NCBI RefSeq assembly: GCF_014905175.1
Contig: NC_057791.1
Span: 11,908,177 to 11,972,176, forward strand
Reading direction: 5' to 3'
DNA: 64,000 nt
Origin: Aphidius gifuensis
Lineage: Eukaryota > Arthropoda > Insecta > Hymenoptera > Braconidae
The notes under the pieces were generated by a model that made no database searches, was not told where the DNA came from, and saw only the letters and a program-made list of their open reading frames with translations. How positions within the stretch are numbered: position 1 is the first letter of the stretch; the number at the start of each line of letters is the position of its first letter. The position numbers and the translations under genes were made by a program. Of this stretch, positions 22,440 to 34,594 are shown piece by piece.

Positions 22440-22889
22440 AATAGTTTTTTTTAAAAAACGAATAATAGAAAGTCAAGGGTTGAGTGCCCGAAGGGCGCGA
22501 TCTACATGTCATTTTCTGATTTTCCTTTAACATCACATGTTGATCAACATTACAATAATTAAAATTATCTATTGAAATAGAACTTTATAGATATTAATGA
22601 TTTAAGTGAAAGATAAAAAACTCACTCATTCGGAATTAATATTAATGAAATTGATATAAAATATTTGCACTGAATATCGGAATATTCATCATATTTCTTT
22701 TTGTTTATTTATTTTTATATATATGTACAGTTAAATGAAAAAGGCCATTGATACAATAACAAACTTAAAGTATATAAGTGCATATCCAATTATTATATGT
22801 ATACAAAAAAACATACGAAAAAACGTAACTATTCCCAAACATATGACATCGACATTCAAGAAACGACCGCGCAAGCGAGCGCTCAGTCT
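22440..22889. other. Interior of the 20642 element, nothing recognised
   Basis: AT-rich, with a TATATATATG run near 22725. No coding signal or internal repeat beyond the host element. Confidence 0.4.
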
Positions 22890-23400
22890 CGTAAGTAAAA
22901 AATCTAGCTAAGTAGAAAATTAAGCTGGTAAAATTATGTAGATATTTTGTGTTTGGCTATAATTAAAGCTAAGTAAAAGATGTAGCTAAGTAAAAAATCT
23001 AGCTAAGGAAAAGATGCAACTGAAGGAAAAACTGAGCTGGTGAAATTATGTAGATATTGTGAGTTTGGCTATAATTAAAGCTAAGTAAAAAATGTAGCTA
23101 AGTAAAAAATCTAGCTAAGAAAAAGATGTGGCTAAAGAAAAATTTAAGCTGGTAAAATTATGTAGATATTGTGTGTTTGGCTATGATTAAAGCTACGTAA
23201 AAAATCTCGCTGGGTAAAGAATCTAGCTAAGGAAAAGATGTAGCTGAGGGAAAAATTAAGCTGGTAAAATTATGTAGATATTGTGTGTTTGGCTATAATT
23301 GAAGCTTAGTAAAAAATCTAGCTAAGGAAAAGATGTAGCTAAGGAAAAAATGTAGCTAAGTCAAAAATCTAGCTTATTATTAATGAAAAAGTAAAAATTA
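22890..23400. repeat. Array of TAGCTAAGTAAAAAATCTAGC words
   Basis: About four higher-order units of roughly 115-120 bp each carry AGCTGGTAAAATTATGTAGA, TTTGGCTATAATTAAAGC and GCTAAGGAAAAGATGTAGC in the same order. The same units in the opposite orientation make up 29862-30475. Confidence 0.8.
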
Positions 23401-23773
23401 TTCTAAGTCCCTTTTTTTACTTTTATTTGACTTGGCAAAACTAGCCAAAACTAGAAAGTTAGAACTTAATCTACCTGAGAACAGTAGAATAGGATAAACT
23501 GAGATCAGCCGTGACCCTCACCACTGGGTGCCAAGAATCTGAATTTACCGTTTCCCGATTCCCTCTAGACTAATTTGTTAGGCACTCTGTCATATGTATA
23601 AATTGTTATATAGTCACATACAATGAAATATAAATATTATTTCTATTATAAGACAATATTAAATACATAATCAATTAAACTAATATTACAATAAATTATT
23701 ACCACTTCTTATAATACTTACAATCAATGTTGAGTTTGTTGTCACTATGTCTTTTTTCGGATGTGTACACATT

Positions 23774-25218
23774 CCCAGGTAGGATCCCACAAGGGTGAAC
23801 GGCCGTGCCAGGCTTGTTACAAGCTTGTGTTTCCTAGCCTTGGTGGACTAGAATGTGCCTAGCTTGGCACAGAGAATTTTTCCAGTCATTGCACAAGACT
23901 TGTTAATCTAGGCTTGTACTAAGCCTGTGTCGATTGTTATTTCCAAGCCTCACACAAGGTTAAAAATTCCAAGCTCGTGTCAAGCTTGTATTTACAGTCA
24001 AGACTTGTTATTCCAGGCTTGTACCAAGCCTGTGACGATCGTTAATTCCAAGCCTCACACAAGGTTAAAAATTCCAAGCTCGTATCAAGCCTGTATTTAC
24101 AGTCATTGCACAAGACTTGCTAGTCCAGGCTTGTACCAAGCCTGTGTCAGTCGGTAATTCCAAGCCTTAAACAAGGTTGAAATTTCCAAGATTGTGTCAA
24201 GCCTGTATTTACAGTCACTGCACAAGACTTGTTAGTCCAGGCTTGTAACAAGCATGTGTCAATCGTTAATTCCAAGCCTCACACAAGGTTAAAAATTCCA
24301 AGCTCGTGTCAAGCCTGTATTTACAGTCATTGCACAAGACTTGTTAGTCCAGGCTTGTACCAAGCTTGTGACAATCGTTAGTTCCAAGCCTCACACAAGA
24401 TTAAAAATTTCAAGGTTGTGTCAAGCCTGTTTTTCCAGTCACTCGACAAGCCTTGTTAATCCAGGCTCGACACAAGACTGTCTCTTTGATTTTTCCCGCC
24501 CTCACTCGAGCCTCGTAATACAGCCTTGTTTCAAGCTGGTGCCCATTGTTTCACCAAGCCCGACACGAGACTTGACTTATGCATATATTTAACTCAAAAT
24601 TCGGCTCCTAGCCTCCGTAAAAAAAATATTATAGTAATTAGATATATAAATTTAATATAAATTTCAAATAAAAATTATCAGGCTTTGACTATTGTGTGAG
24701 GCATTCGCGAGGACTGTGTGTTTAGTCTCAATAGAATTTATTTATATAAAAAATTTTGACGACCACTTTTATCAATACCCCGATTGTCGACATGATAGTG
24801 CATTGGACTTCCACGTGAGAGGCCCCGGATCGATCCCGCGTCGCGTCCCTAGTTTTTCGTTTAATTATTATCGTTTAATAGAATTGTCTGAATTAAAAAA
24901 TAACAATGTCGGAATTATTAAATTAACAATAATAATAGATTAACCATAATTATTTATTTATATTTTTTTTTAAATTGTTTTTGGAAGCTTGAGTCAAGCC
25001 CGAGGCACAAGCCTTGGCACAAGGCTGGAATACGAGTCTTGACACGAGGCTGGGACACGAGCCTTGGCACAAGGCTTGTCATCAAGCTTGTAACATAGGC
25101 ACATTTCCAATCACTTAACAACCTTGGCACAAGCTTGTAGCACAAGCTAGACACAACCATGTGAGCCTTGTGCACAAGCTTGTGCCAGGCCTGGCACAAT
25201 TGTTTACTCCTACCTGGG
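23774..25218. mobile_element. CCCAGGTAG word-array element A (CAAGCCTTG words)
   Basis: The ends are CCCAGGTAGGA and TCCTACCTGGG. The left third is about five tandem units of roughly 115 bp containing GTCCAGGCTTGTACCAAGCC, AGCCTCACACAAGGTT and AAGCCTGTATTTACAGTCA. The right third is an inverted-sense array of CAAGCCTTGGCACAAGGCTG words. In the AT-rich middle lies a tRNA-like sequence (24779-24850). Element B (31996-32927) has the same ends, word and centre. The open frames at 23927, 24341 and 24954 are repeat artefacts. Confidence 0.85.
24779..24850 (+). pseudogene. tRNA-like centre of element A
   Basis: CCCGGATCGATCCCGCG contains a B-box-like GGATCGATCCC. Upstream CGACATGATAGTGCATTGGAC resembles a D-arm/A-box region. 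The matching segment of element B (32538-32602) differs at scattered sites but keeps both boxes. No clean acceptor stem is visible. Confidence 0.5.
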
Positions 25219-25586
25219 TTAGATCATCATATTCTTTGAATGAAACATACGTCGCTCAAATTTTGTTTGGATGTTCCAACGATTAAGTATCAAGACAAAA
25301 ATATTGATAAAATATATGTTTTTTTAAACAGTAAAAGTTGCGATTTATTTTTTCGCTTTATTTGTTTAAAATGCAACCCATTATCGTATTATCTGTACGA
25401 AATTTAATTTTACTTAATGTCGAAAGTGGACAAATTTCAACAAATATTGATGAAATATGATTAAGCAAATTTTGAAAAAATCGGTTTAAAAAATATTCGT
25501 CAAATTTGAAGAAATATTAATAAAATCTGAGAGAAAAAATTTGTTATTTTGTAAAAATTTGACAAATATTGGCAAAATTAGACAAT

Positions 25587-25726
25587 AGTATATTTCGTTA
25601 CAAGTGCCCACTCAGAGAGTGTGCTTTCAACGAATTTGGAGGGGCAAGCACGAGCCTTGGCAAGTGTTTCCCCTCCAAATGAGTTGTGAGCGGGCTCTCT
25701 GATTGGGCACATGTAACGAACTGTAT
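25587..25726. mobile_element. Short hairpin element, 140 bp
   Basis: TTCGTTACAAGTGCCCACTC at the left is matched by GGGCACATGTAACGAA at the right, and inner words (GGAGGGGCAAGCAC against GTTTCCCCTCC) also pair. It abuts a second hairpin at 25727-25822. Confidence 0.65.
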
Positions 25727-25822
25727 TTTATGTTACTAGGGACAGTGGTAATAAAAAAAACGCACTACCCCTCCGACGCTTTGGAAATTCACACATTATT
25801 CCCACTGCCCTTGTGACATAAA
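25727..25822. mobile_element. Short hairpin element, 96 bp
   Basis: TTTTATGTTACTAGGGACAG at the left is inverted at the right as CACTGCCCTTGTGACATAAA. The loop is a 40-bp mixed sequence with CCCCTCCGACGC. It is adjacent to the hairpin at 25587-25726. Confidence 0.6.
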
Positions 25823-25998
25823 ACAAATTTCAAAAATTTTCGACAATTTTTGTCATATTTTAACAAATTTTTTTTACCTCGGTTGTCTACTCTACATTAT
25901 ATACATACTGTTTTTGGCGTTTCTAGGCCTCCTTTCAACAGTGACTGTTGGGGTCTCTCCGCATTTAGATGGTCAGACAGCAGACTATAGACCTTTGT

Positions 25999-26660
25999 AG
26001 TCCACTCAAGCCATATGCTTGGGCCCTATTTTTGACAATATGGATGAAAAAAATCGTACTGACTAATTTGAGGGTGAGGAATTTTTGTAATTAAAAGTGG
26101 CTTAAAATTTTTTTACAGATAAAAAAAAAATAAAAAGGGTTGAAATATATGGTTGGCGGGGAAATTGTTAGCTTTTCTCCATCATCAGGTACCTCACGTC
26201 GTTCTGGGCGAATTTGAAATAAAATAATATTTTAAAATAAAATAATATTTTAAAATAAAATAAAATAGAATTTCGGCCGTGCATGAGGTACGAATGATGG
26301 GAGAAAGAGAATAAGCGTCCCTTTTCACTGATCGACCAGAGGCATTTTTATTAATATTTTTAATCGCGATTTCCCGCTTAACCCTTCGAAATACGCGAAA
26401 AACCCCCGATACCTAAATCATAGCTAATTTTTTTCTCTACAACTTTCATCAAAACTATTTTTTTCTAAACCCCGTACTTTCCGCGATATTCTCAAAAAAC
26501 CTCTATTTTCAACCCTTTTTATTTTTTTTTTATCTCTAAAAAAATTTTAAGCCACTTTTAATTACCACCCTCAAATTCCTCACCCTCAAATTAGTCAGTA
26601 CGATTTTTTTCATCCATATTGTCAAAAATAGGGCCTAAGCATATGGCTTGAGTGGACTAT
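25999..26660. mobile_element. Foldback with arms near 170 bp and a nested inner hairpin
   Basis: AGTCCACTCAAGCCATATGC at the left pairs with GCATATGGCTTGAGTGGACT at the right. The match runs inward through CCCTATTTTTGACAATATGG, the CTGACTAATTTGAGGGTGAGG patch and the AGTGGCTTAAAATTTTTTTA patch. In the loop, CTCCATCATCAGGTACCTC and GAGGTACGAATGATGGGAG form a second hairpin around an AAAATAAAATAATATTTT repeat. Confidence 0.8.
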
Positions 26661-27046
26661 TGAGGCCAGTTCTAAGCTTAGAGCATAAATGCGAAGAATA
26701 GTAAGAATATTCACACAATGTGGCACCCAGCGTTAGATTTACAACCACACATACTCAATACTCAATTACTCAGGTCGATTGGAAAACGAGGACGAGGATT
26801 TTCTGTCTTCTCTCATTAGTATTGTAGCCTGAGGCCCAATTCCAAGAATTTAAAAAAAAAATAAAATATGATAATATTTTAAATTAAAAATTTGCTATTA
26901 ACATTTAAATTGTTTACAAAAATTTTTGTTAATAACTAGGAATATCAAAAAAAAAAATAAAAAATTTTCATGTAAAATAAAGATCCTCTAATTTATAAGT
27001 AAATCTTCTATTAATATAAATAAATAAATTAGATGAAAATTCTTAA

Positions 27047-27440
27047 AACAAAATAAATTATACAATTCTAATACGTTAAAAAATCCTAAACTAAATTTTA
27101 TTACAAATAAATTGTTGATTTAGGAATTGAATATTTTATGGTGATGAATAAGTTCTGCCGTCTGATTGATCAACAAGTTTTCGTACGAATTTCGTCAACA
27201 AAGAAATAACAATTTGTAGTTATATCGAATACATTGATTGATTAAAAATTTTGCTATAAAATGCGTACGAAATATGTACGAATCGCTATTTTCCTGCTAT
27301 AGAAATGTGTACGAAATGAGTACGAAATGCGTACGAAAGCTTGTTTAATAATCAAACGCCAGAACTAATTTATAACCTCAAAATATTCAAGTCTAGTTTA
27401 GGATTTTTTAACGTGTTAGAATTGTATAGTTTATTTCGTT
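27047..27440. mobile_element. Foldback, about 390 bp, with GTACGAAAT words
   Basis: TACAATTCTAATACGTTAAA and AAATCCTAAACTA at the left are inverted at the right (TTTAGGATTTTTTAACGTG, TTAGAATTGTATA). The loop repeats TGCGTACGAAATATGTACGA-like words at least five times (27183-27340). No target duplication was recognised. Confidence 0.7.
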
Positions 27441-29850
27441 TCAAGTCATAAAATCATCCGAAAAATTTAATTCAGGTATTAGACAACAACGCTTTATGAG
27501 TAGATTTGAGAGCTCTTGTTTTTTTTTATTCATTGTTATATATAATGTAACAAATCGCTATTTTAAGATCTCCATCAAACTTAAGAGCAGAATTGGATGC
27601 TGTTAAACCAAATTCAATTTTATTTTTACTTTTGGGCCTTGTTTGATTTTTTATCTATATTTTCAAGCTGAGCCCAAATCCGAAAATTGACCGATTAATT
27701 TGACTAAGGTTTCAATTGATAACGTTTCATGAGTGCAGTTAGTCATTTTTTAATAAATTTTTCAATAAATACAATGAATAAAGAGAAAAAAAATAACAAA
27801 GTTTCTTTTTTAAAGATTTAATGAAAATTTGCCCATATGAACCGAATTAAATAACAAAGAATGTGAGATTGTCTTGTTCAATTCAACTTCGTCCTCGATA
27901 TTTATGCCCGTTTCTATATCTACACTGGTTCCAACCTCGGAGTGTCGAATAAATAAAAAATAATACAATAATAAAATAATATAATGAATAAAGTAAATTT
28001 TTGTAAAGCCCAAAAACTTCTGATTAAACTTTTGAGAGCCACACTCTCTTCTAACAAATCATTATAAAAGCCATCCTTCATGGCTTTTTTTTTTAATAGA
28101 ACATACCGGGCACTACTCATTATTATAAACAGTAATTGACAGCTAATTAACGCAAATTCAAAGCATTTTATGAAGACAGTGTGGCTTTTGGAATTTGAAA
28201 AACGAACAATCTATAGGACTAGATTGAAATTTTAGTTGATTTTGTTATAAGTTATACGATTTCTAAAAAATCTGTAATTTGTTATATTTGTGAATTAACA
28301 AAGAATTGTAAATAGTATTCGATCGATCTCTGAATTTAATTAGTTTTTTTTTAATGATCCTATATAAAAAGATCAGTGTATGGACTGTTTCTATTTTATT
28401 TGCAATTGTTTAAAAAAAATGAAAAAGTTTTTTCTGTAAATTTACTATCTTGAGGGAAGAAAAAAATGTATCTATTATTTTTATAATTTAAGGTAATATC
28501 AAAAGAACTTGTGCACTTATAATTTTCATTTTCTACTGTCTGTAACGCTTTTTTTTATGATTTCGAAAATTGATATTGCCTCTCGGCCGTTAGACGATAA
28601 TTTTTTGCATTTTCAAGCGCTACACATTTTCTATCTTAGAACCTCATTTGTTTGCTGATTTGTATATTCACTAAATAAGTCGACGAAACAGCTTTGGATT
28701 GTAATTCAAGTTGTTGAAATTGATTAAATCACCTGAGCACTCTGCATCGACGAAAAAACAATGTCTATTATATAAAATGACTTTTTTAGACTATCGTAGA
28801 ATGTATTGATGAATACAAATTTGTCGTTAATCGTTCTATCACTTGATTTAAGCAGAAACGGGTAGGCGTCAACTTTTTCTATGACGACACTTCGTCATAA
28901 CAATACTAGAATGCTATGTCAACTGACCCGTCAAACGCATAGTATCAATAAACGATATTTGTTTATCTTATCTAATGTCCTTGTGGTGCTAACATATACA
29001 TCGCACAGAAAATAAACTTCTTTGGTTTACGCTGTTTTTTTTTGTATTTAGCAAAGTACTTGAACAGTGAATTGGGCGTCAAGACTACTTTTTTGATGTG
29101 TAAACATCTTTAGGCGCGGGTGCCAGTAAGAGTGAAATGAAAAAACCAAAAAAAGAGCGTCATATCCTGTGACGGATGTTAGCCTGACTCCATTACTATA
29201 ATAAGCGCAATGGTAGATTATGTATAGTATAATAGGTTATCCAGCGGTCGGTAACTGTTACCATGAGGCAATTTTGAATATTAATGAATTAGGAGATATC
29301 TGACATATGTCATTTATAAGTGAAAAAAATATATATTCAATGAAAATACAAAATCAATTTATTTTATATTTGGAAAAAATCTCAAGTAAATTTAAATATA
29401 TATCTATTTGGACAGACATAATCAAAATTGTTTTAAAATTTACTTTTCGTTTTTTTTTTGTAAATTTTTAAACATATAACATTTTGTTTTTTGTTTCAAA
29501 TCAACTATAAAACACATACTTTTTACCTTAAAAAATCTAAAAATGACATTGTATACAAAGTCTAACAGGTATAACTGAAATTTATTTACAATTTACTTTT
29601 TTTTGTAAATAGACAATGAAATTTTTTTTTTTTTTTCATAAACATTAGTCAGTTGAACGTTTCAGCTGCATATATTACTTTTTATCGATATTTTATCGAT
29701 ATTTTTTTAAAAATGTATACAATTTTTTTTTTTCAAAAAAAAGTCGAAATTTTTGTTTTTTTTTAAAGAAAAACTGCTAATTATTGATTGTCGCGTATTG
29801 TTAAGCACGAATATATATTTTTTTTTCGAAAATAATGAATATATCCAAGT
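27441..29850. other. AT-rich stretch with no firm gene
   Basis: Apart from the doubtful minus-strand frames at 27810-28120, the stretch holds homopolymers and short palindromes such as ATGACGACACTTCGTCAT near 28890. No transposon end or conserved domain was recognised. Confidence 0.4.
27810..28120 (-). pseudogene. Two overlapping short frames, possible eroded exon
   Basis: From the ATG at 28120 a frame reads MSSARYVLLKKKAMKDGFYN and on to a helical, charged stretch. A frame one base over, ending at 27810, reads an acidic segment (SVDIETGINIEDEVELNK). Together they look like one coding stretch broken by a frameshift or by an AT-rich intron in the middle (a run of hydrophobic codons from ATT repeats). 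No family was recognised. Confidence 0.25.
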
Positions 29851-29861
29851 TTATTTTACTT

Positions 29862-30475
29862 GGTCGCTAGGTTTTTTACTTAGCTATATTTTTAACTTAG
29901 CTATATTTTTTACTTAGCTACTTATATATTTTTTACTTAGCTATATTTTTAACTTAGCAATTTTTTTACTTAGCTATATTTATAGCCAAACACACAATAT
30001 CTACATAATTTTATCAGCTATATCTTTTACTTAGCTTTATTTTTTACTTAGCTATTTTTTTTACTTAGCTATATATTTATAGCCAAACACACAATATCTA
30101 CATAATTTTACCAGCTATATTTTTGACTTAGCTATATTTTTTACTTAGCTATATATTTTACTTAGCTATATTTTTAACTTAGCAATATTTTTTACTTAGC
30201 TATATTTATAGCCAAACACACAATACCTACATAATTTTACCAGCTATATCTTTTACTTAGCTATATTTTTTACTTAGCTATTTTTTTTACTTAGCTATAT
30301 ATTTATAGCCAAACACACAATATCTACATAATTTTACCAGCTATATTTTTAACTTAGCTATATTTTTTACTTAGCTATTTTTTTTACTTAGCTTTATTTT
30401 TTAATCAGCTATATTTTTTACTTAGCTATATTTTTTACTTAGCTATATTTTTTTACTTAGCTCCATTATATTATC
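29862..30475. repeat. Array of TTTTTTACTTAGCTATA words
   Basis: TTACTTAGCTATATTT is repeated dozens of times. It is punctuated about every 110-240 bp by TATAGCCAAACACACAATATC and TACATAATTTTACCAGC. This is the complement of the unit at 22890-23400. No terminal inverted repeat was recognised around this copy, so it may be a fragment. Confidence 0.8.
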
Positions 30476-30479
30476 AATT

Positions 30480-31180
30480 ATGAAACAATTATTACTAACA
30501 TTAGAAAGATATCGATAAATCGAAATTTTAAAAAATATTATAACTCGAAAACTATTCGGATATCGAAATTTTTTTAAAAACATTTTCTTCTCCCTGACGA
30601 TCTCTATTGATTGCCATTATTAAATTTGAGAATTAATCGTTATTTCAATAACTATACGACATACAACCGATAAATAGCCGTTTTTTTCATATTTCAACTC
30701 CATTTTTAACCACTTTGCGCATTCGTAGGAATTTTTCGTAGAAACACGCCGAAGATGTTTACACATAATAAACCCGCGAGTCTAGATGGCTCACAAAATT
30801 TTTTTTTTTATTTGTTCCGATACTATTCACATACAATGTAGACAATTAGAACACTGAACTATACAGGCTAGGTAAAAAATACCAACGTCGTTTATTAACA
30901 TGTAACAGTAGTTCTGTAACCGGCAGCAAAAGTTCGAATGTGACTCAAGTGCTCTGATGATAAATAACATTCGTAGGACAAGCCGTATGGTAAAGTAAAA
31001 TTTTCTATTGCACTTTGGTGAAATTTTTGGCGCTGTCCGGTTGAATTGTGATGAACACATGATGATTTGTAAAATCTAGACACAACCGTTATTAATTAGT
31101 GAATATATGGCTTATTATTTCTGGATACATCTGTTGATATTTGTTAATACTTTAATTAAAATCCCTGGCTTTATTGGAGA
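30480..31180. other. Spacer with a less AT-rich patch
   Basis: 30830-31090 is somewhat richer in G and C and is open on the minus strand in two frames for 62-77 codons, but neither shows a domain. Nothing else is recognised. Confidence 0.35.
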
Positions 31181-31186
31181 TATATT

Positions 31187-31440
31187 TTGAAAATTGAAAA
31201 AAACACGAGTTATTATTATTATTTTTAACGTGCCTCATATAATAATAATAATTCGTGTTTTTTTCAATTTTCAAAAATTAAAATATTATTACCTCCGTCG
31301 GTTACCAATGAATTTGGTAGGGATTTTAAAATTAAATTAATATAATAAAATTAAAAGTATTAAACAAAAAATTAAGTAATTATGAGCTGTCTGAATTATC
31401 GGATTTTCACCTGGCTTACCTGTGGATAGTTACCAATCAG
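31187..31440. mobile_element. Hairpin plus partial copy of the CAGGTAAGCCAGGT repeat
   Basis: TTTGAAAATTGAAAAAAACA and its complement surround a TAATAATAATAA loop (31187-31280). The following sequence to CCTGGCTTACCTGTGG is the inverted equivalent of 62278-62345. The same repeat also appears at 63925-64000. Three related copies in one window make it a dispersed family. Confidence 0.6.
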
Positions 31441-31995
31441 GACGGTAGGGAGTAGGTGCAACGTGTTTTGGAACTCAAGAACTACCACTGAACAAATATT
31501 TGACCATTTAGGTTGTGTCTAGTTTTTTTAGCCATCAGCTTATGAACATAATTTTTCATATATTTGTTTTCATTGTAGGTAGATGTATAGACGAATTTAT
31601 TGATGTTTATAATTAACCAGGTCATTTTGATTAGATTACCTTTCGAATTATGAATGAAAGATCAATTATATATAACTATTGATAATAGCTGCTGTCAATG
31701 ACACAGAAGGTCAACGACAATTTTTTTTCAATTTTCAAAAACTAATGTCATCAATTTTATGACCGAATGTATCATTATTTTTTAAGTGAAACTTCTTTAC
31801 GGAGGGTAGCGACAAAATTCGAGGCCCCACTAGCGTCACACTCTCTGTTATACGCTCTACCCTTGGTCACACTCTCGGTCACACTCCCGGTCACAAGCGG
31901 ATAAAAAGGGGTGAATTACATAGAGAGAGTAAGGAAACTGGCAAGCATACAACATGTACTACATATATAATAATTATCAATATTTATATATGAAT

Positions 31996-32927
31996 CCCAG
32001 GTAGGAATTCTCGGGCTTGACGACCGTGTCAGGCTTGTGCAAGGGCTGTGTATCAAGCCTGGGTAGCCAAGGCTTGTCTCAGGCCTGGGCCCGTTGATTT
32101 TACCCGGCTTTACACGAGCCTTGGTAACTCAGTCTTGTGTCAAGCCTGTATTTTTTGCTTTTACCCGGCCTCACACGAGCCTTGGCTGCACAGGCTTGAA
32201 ACAAGCTTGTCCCCGTTGATTTTACCCGGTCTCACACGGGCCTTGGTAACTCAGTCTTGTGTTTCTTTATTTTATCCGGTCTTACACGAGCCTTGAAACA
32301 CAGCCTTGTGTCAAGCTGGTGCCCATCGTTTCACCAAGCCTCACACGAGACTTGACTTGTGCATATATTTAATAAAAAAAAAAAAAAAATAGTAATTAGT
32401 TGTATAAATGTTATATAAATTTTAAAGAGAAATTATCAGGCTTTGACTATTGTGTCAGGCTTTTGCGAGGACTGTGTATTGAGTCTCAGTAAAGTTTATT
32501 CATATAAAAAAGTTTCACTACATCTTACATCAATACCCCGACGGTTGACTTGATAGCGCGTTCGACTTCTACGTGAGAGACCCCGGATCGATCCCACGTT
32601 ACCTCCATTTGTTTTCGTTTAATTAATGTCGTTTATTCAAATTGTTTAAGTGAAAAAAATTATGTTATAAACATAAACTAATAATAATAGTTTATTTATA
32701 TTATTTTTTAGTTTATTTTGCAAGCCTGTGTCAAGCCTGAGACACAAGCTTGTGCCAGGCTTGGAAAACAAGCCTGGAATACAAGCCTGACACTGGCAAA
32801 AACTTAGTGAACATTCCAGGGCTCACCCAGGCTTGACACAAGCTGGGTAGTGAAGCTTGACACGAGCCTCAGAGCCCGACAAACAGGCTTGTCCCAGGCT
32901 TGTCCCCGTCGTCACTTCCTACCTGGG
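31996..32927. mobile_element. CCCAGGTAG word-array element B (CAAGCCTTG words)
   Basis: The ends are CCCAGGTAGGA and TTCCTACCTGGG. The left array has units near 60-115 bp with CACACGAGCCTTGG, TCAGTCTTGTGTCAAGCCTG and TTGATTTTACCCGG. The right array is made of AAGCCTGACACAAGCTTG words. The centre is AT-rich with a tRNA-like sequence. It is collinear with element A but shorter, with fewer repeat units on each side. Confidence 0.85.
32538..32602 (+). pseudogene. tRNA-like centre of element B
   Basis: TTGACTTGATAGCGCGTTCGAC is an A-box-like segment and CCCGGATCGATCCCACG is B-box-like. The position in the element equals 24779-24850 in element A. Confidence 0.5.
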
Positions 32928-32940
32928 ATATGTTATTGTC

Positions 32941-33185
32941 AATATTATTATTAATATTATTAATATCACTGTTATTATTATAAATCAATAATATTATTGT
33001 TATTATTATTAATATGGTTGATACTTTTTTATACTACTTTTACTTTGATATTTTTGAAATCATCGTTATTTTATTTATACTATGGTTATATATGAATAAC
33101 ATTATTATAAATAATAATTCTAATAATATTATGATTAACAATAATATCAATATAATATTAGTAATAATAACAATGGTACCAATTA
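32941..33185. repeat. AAT/ATT-rich simple repeat
   Basis: Irregular ATT, AAT and ATA reiterations. Open frames on both strands here (33014, 33040) are low-complexity Asn/Ile-rich artefacts. Confidence 0.7.
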
Positions 33186-33238
33186 CATCGTTGCATTGAA
33201 GGATGAAAGGCGTAAGTGCCAAAAACGTCAATTTTAAA

Positions 33239-33676
33239 GGAAAAAGGGCGTAAGTGGAAATTTATAAATTTTCGGGTTTTTTATCTAATTTTAATACTTG
33301 AAAAAAAAAAAAGGATAAAAGGCGTATGTCCAAGGATTTACGCATTTTTTCCGTTATCAAAATAATTTTTGATAAAAGATGAAGGGCGTATTTCAAATTG
33401 TATTTGAAATTCATTTAGTGGCAGGATTTTTCAAATTATTGATTGTTTACTGATAATTATGAATAATTTATTATTAATAAGAAAAACATAAAAATAATTA
33501 CAAATCTTCATCTTTTATTAAAAATGATTTTGATAAAGGAAAAAAAGGCATAAGTCCTTAAACATACGCTCTTTATCCTTTATCAAAGGTTGTTACGCCC
33601 TTCTTCCTTTTTTTTGAGCCTTGAAATTAGATGCAAAGCCCGAAAATTTATAAATTTGCACTTACGCCCTTTTTCC
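33239..33676. mobile_element. Foldback with GGGCGTAAGTG words, 438 bp
   Basis: GGAAAAAGGGCGTAAGTGG at the left is the inverted match of the right end CACTTACGCCCTTTTTCC, and the arms pair inward over about 180 bp (AATTTATAAATTTTCGGG, GATAAAAGGCGTATG). A further partial word (GGATGAAAGGCGTAAGTGCC) lies just outside at 33201. Confidence 0.75.
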
Positions 33677-33781
33677 ATTAATGTGACGATAGTAATAATA
33701 AAATTTATAATAATAATATTCGAAATATAAATACTAATAATTATTATTAACTAATAATATTTATATTTGAATATTATTTTC

Positions 33782-33783
<2 letters not shown>

Positions 33784-33820
<37 letters not shown>
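33784..33820. repeat. (ATT)12 microsatellite
   Basis: Uninterrupted ATT run of about 37 bases. Confidence 0.95.
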
Positions 33821-33823
<3 letters not shown>

Positions 33824-34258
33824 CGAGATATTCAGCCTGACATGCAACTACTTCAAAAGAAGTTTCACTTCAACCGTGCGTACTCGCAACACGCTAATTT
33901 TTTTATTTTCCAAACAGATTTATTAATTTATTAAAATATTTTACGTATCGGCGTAAGCCTACTAATAAATATTGTTTGTTTATATGAATTCAGAAAGATA
34001 ATCATATCTCCTGAAATAGTATAAATACAGAGCTTATAAAAGAATTGAATTAAACCTTATGAAAATCAGCACAACCGAGGCAATGAAAAAAATATTTAAA
34101 TATTATATAAATTAACGATATAAAAAACAAAAAAATTATCGAAAAATTCAAAATGTAATATATTAAAAAAACTAAACAAATCATGAATGCAGTTTTTCCC
34201 AGGATATTTGGAATTGCAAAAACTATGGAATCGGGAAATTATTTTTCTTTTGCTATTG

Positions 34259-34594
34259 CACGGAGAGAAATCCGCGGCAAACAATGCTGTAGAGTATCAA
34301 ACAAATTTTACTGTAGTCTACTGGAAATTGAGAAGTTGCGTGGAAAGGCCACCAGGATCGACTAGAATTTCTTACAACACTACAATAATTTTAATCAAAA
34401 CAAAACAAAAAAACGTCACAAAAAATTAAATAAAACCTTATTGTTTAAACATCAAAATAAAAATGTAACGTGTTTATTAATTTTAAAAAAATAAACCATT
34501 TTATAATTTCCATGTGTTTCGCCGCATTTTTATTTAGATTCATGAATAAAATAAAAATAATAAACTTTTTTAGAAGAGGTTAGGAACACACTTG
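34259..34594 (+). mobile_element. Right-truncated copy of the CACGGAGAG element
   Basis: It starts CACGGAGAGAAATCCGCGGC and aligns with 4660-4990 almost base for base, including GAGAAGTTGCGTGG and AACCTTATTGTTTAAACATC. Similarity stops after AGGAACACACTTG at 34594, before the second TIR. The overlapping frames at 34183 and 34187 are not genes. Confidence 0.8.

Larger units (their letters stand above)
20642..23549. mobile_element. GGCAAATTCAGATT TIR element, 2.9 kb, with nested insertions
   Basis: The left end GGCAAATTCAGATT and right end AATCTGAATTTACC are inverted. Inner arm pieces TTTTGGCTAGTTTTGCCAAG and AAATAAAAGTAAAATAAGGG are matched inverted at 23395-23460. Arrays of TAGCTAAG words fill 22890-23400 and a short stretch near 20840. 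The middle holds a possible coding relic and the foldback at 21621-22430. This is a larger version of the element at 19229-19945. Confidence 0.65.

Noticed and set aside
23927..25199. Several 76-83-codon frames in element A
   Set aside because: They follow the CAAGCCTTG word arrays; both strands are open because the word lacks stops.
23774..32927. CRISPR-like arrays in the CAAGCCTTG elements
   Set aside because: Units are contiguous and palindromic, without unique spacers, and the DNA is eukaryotic.
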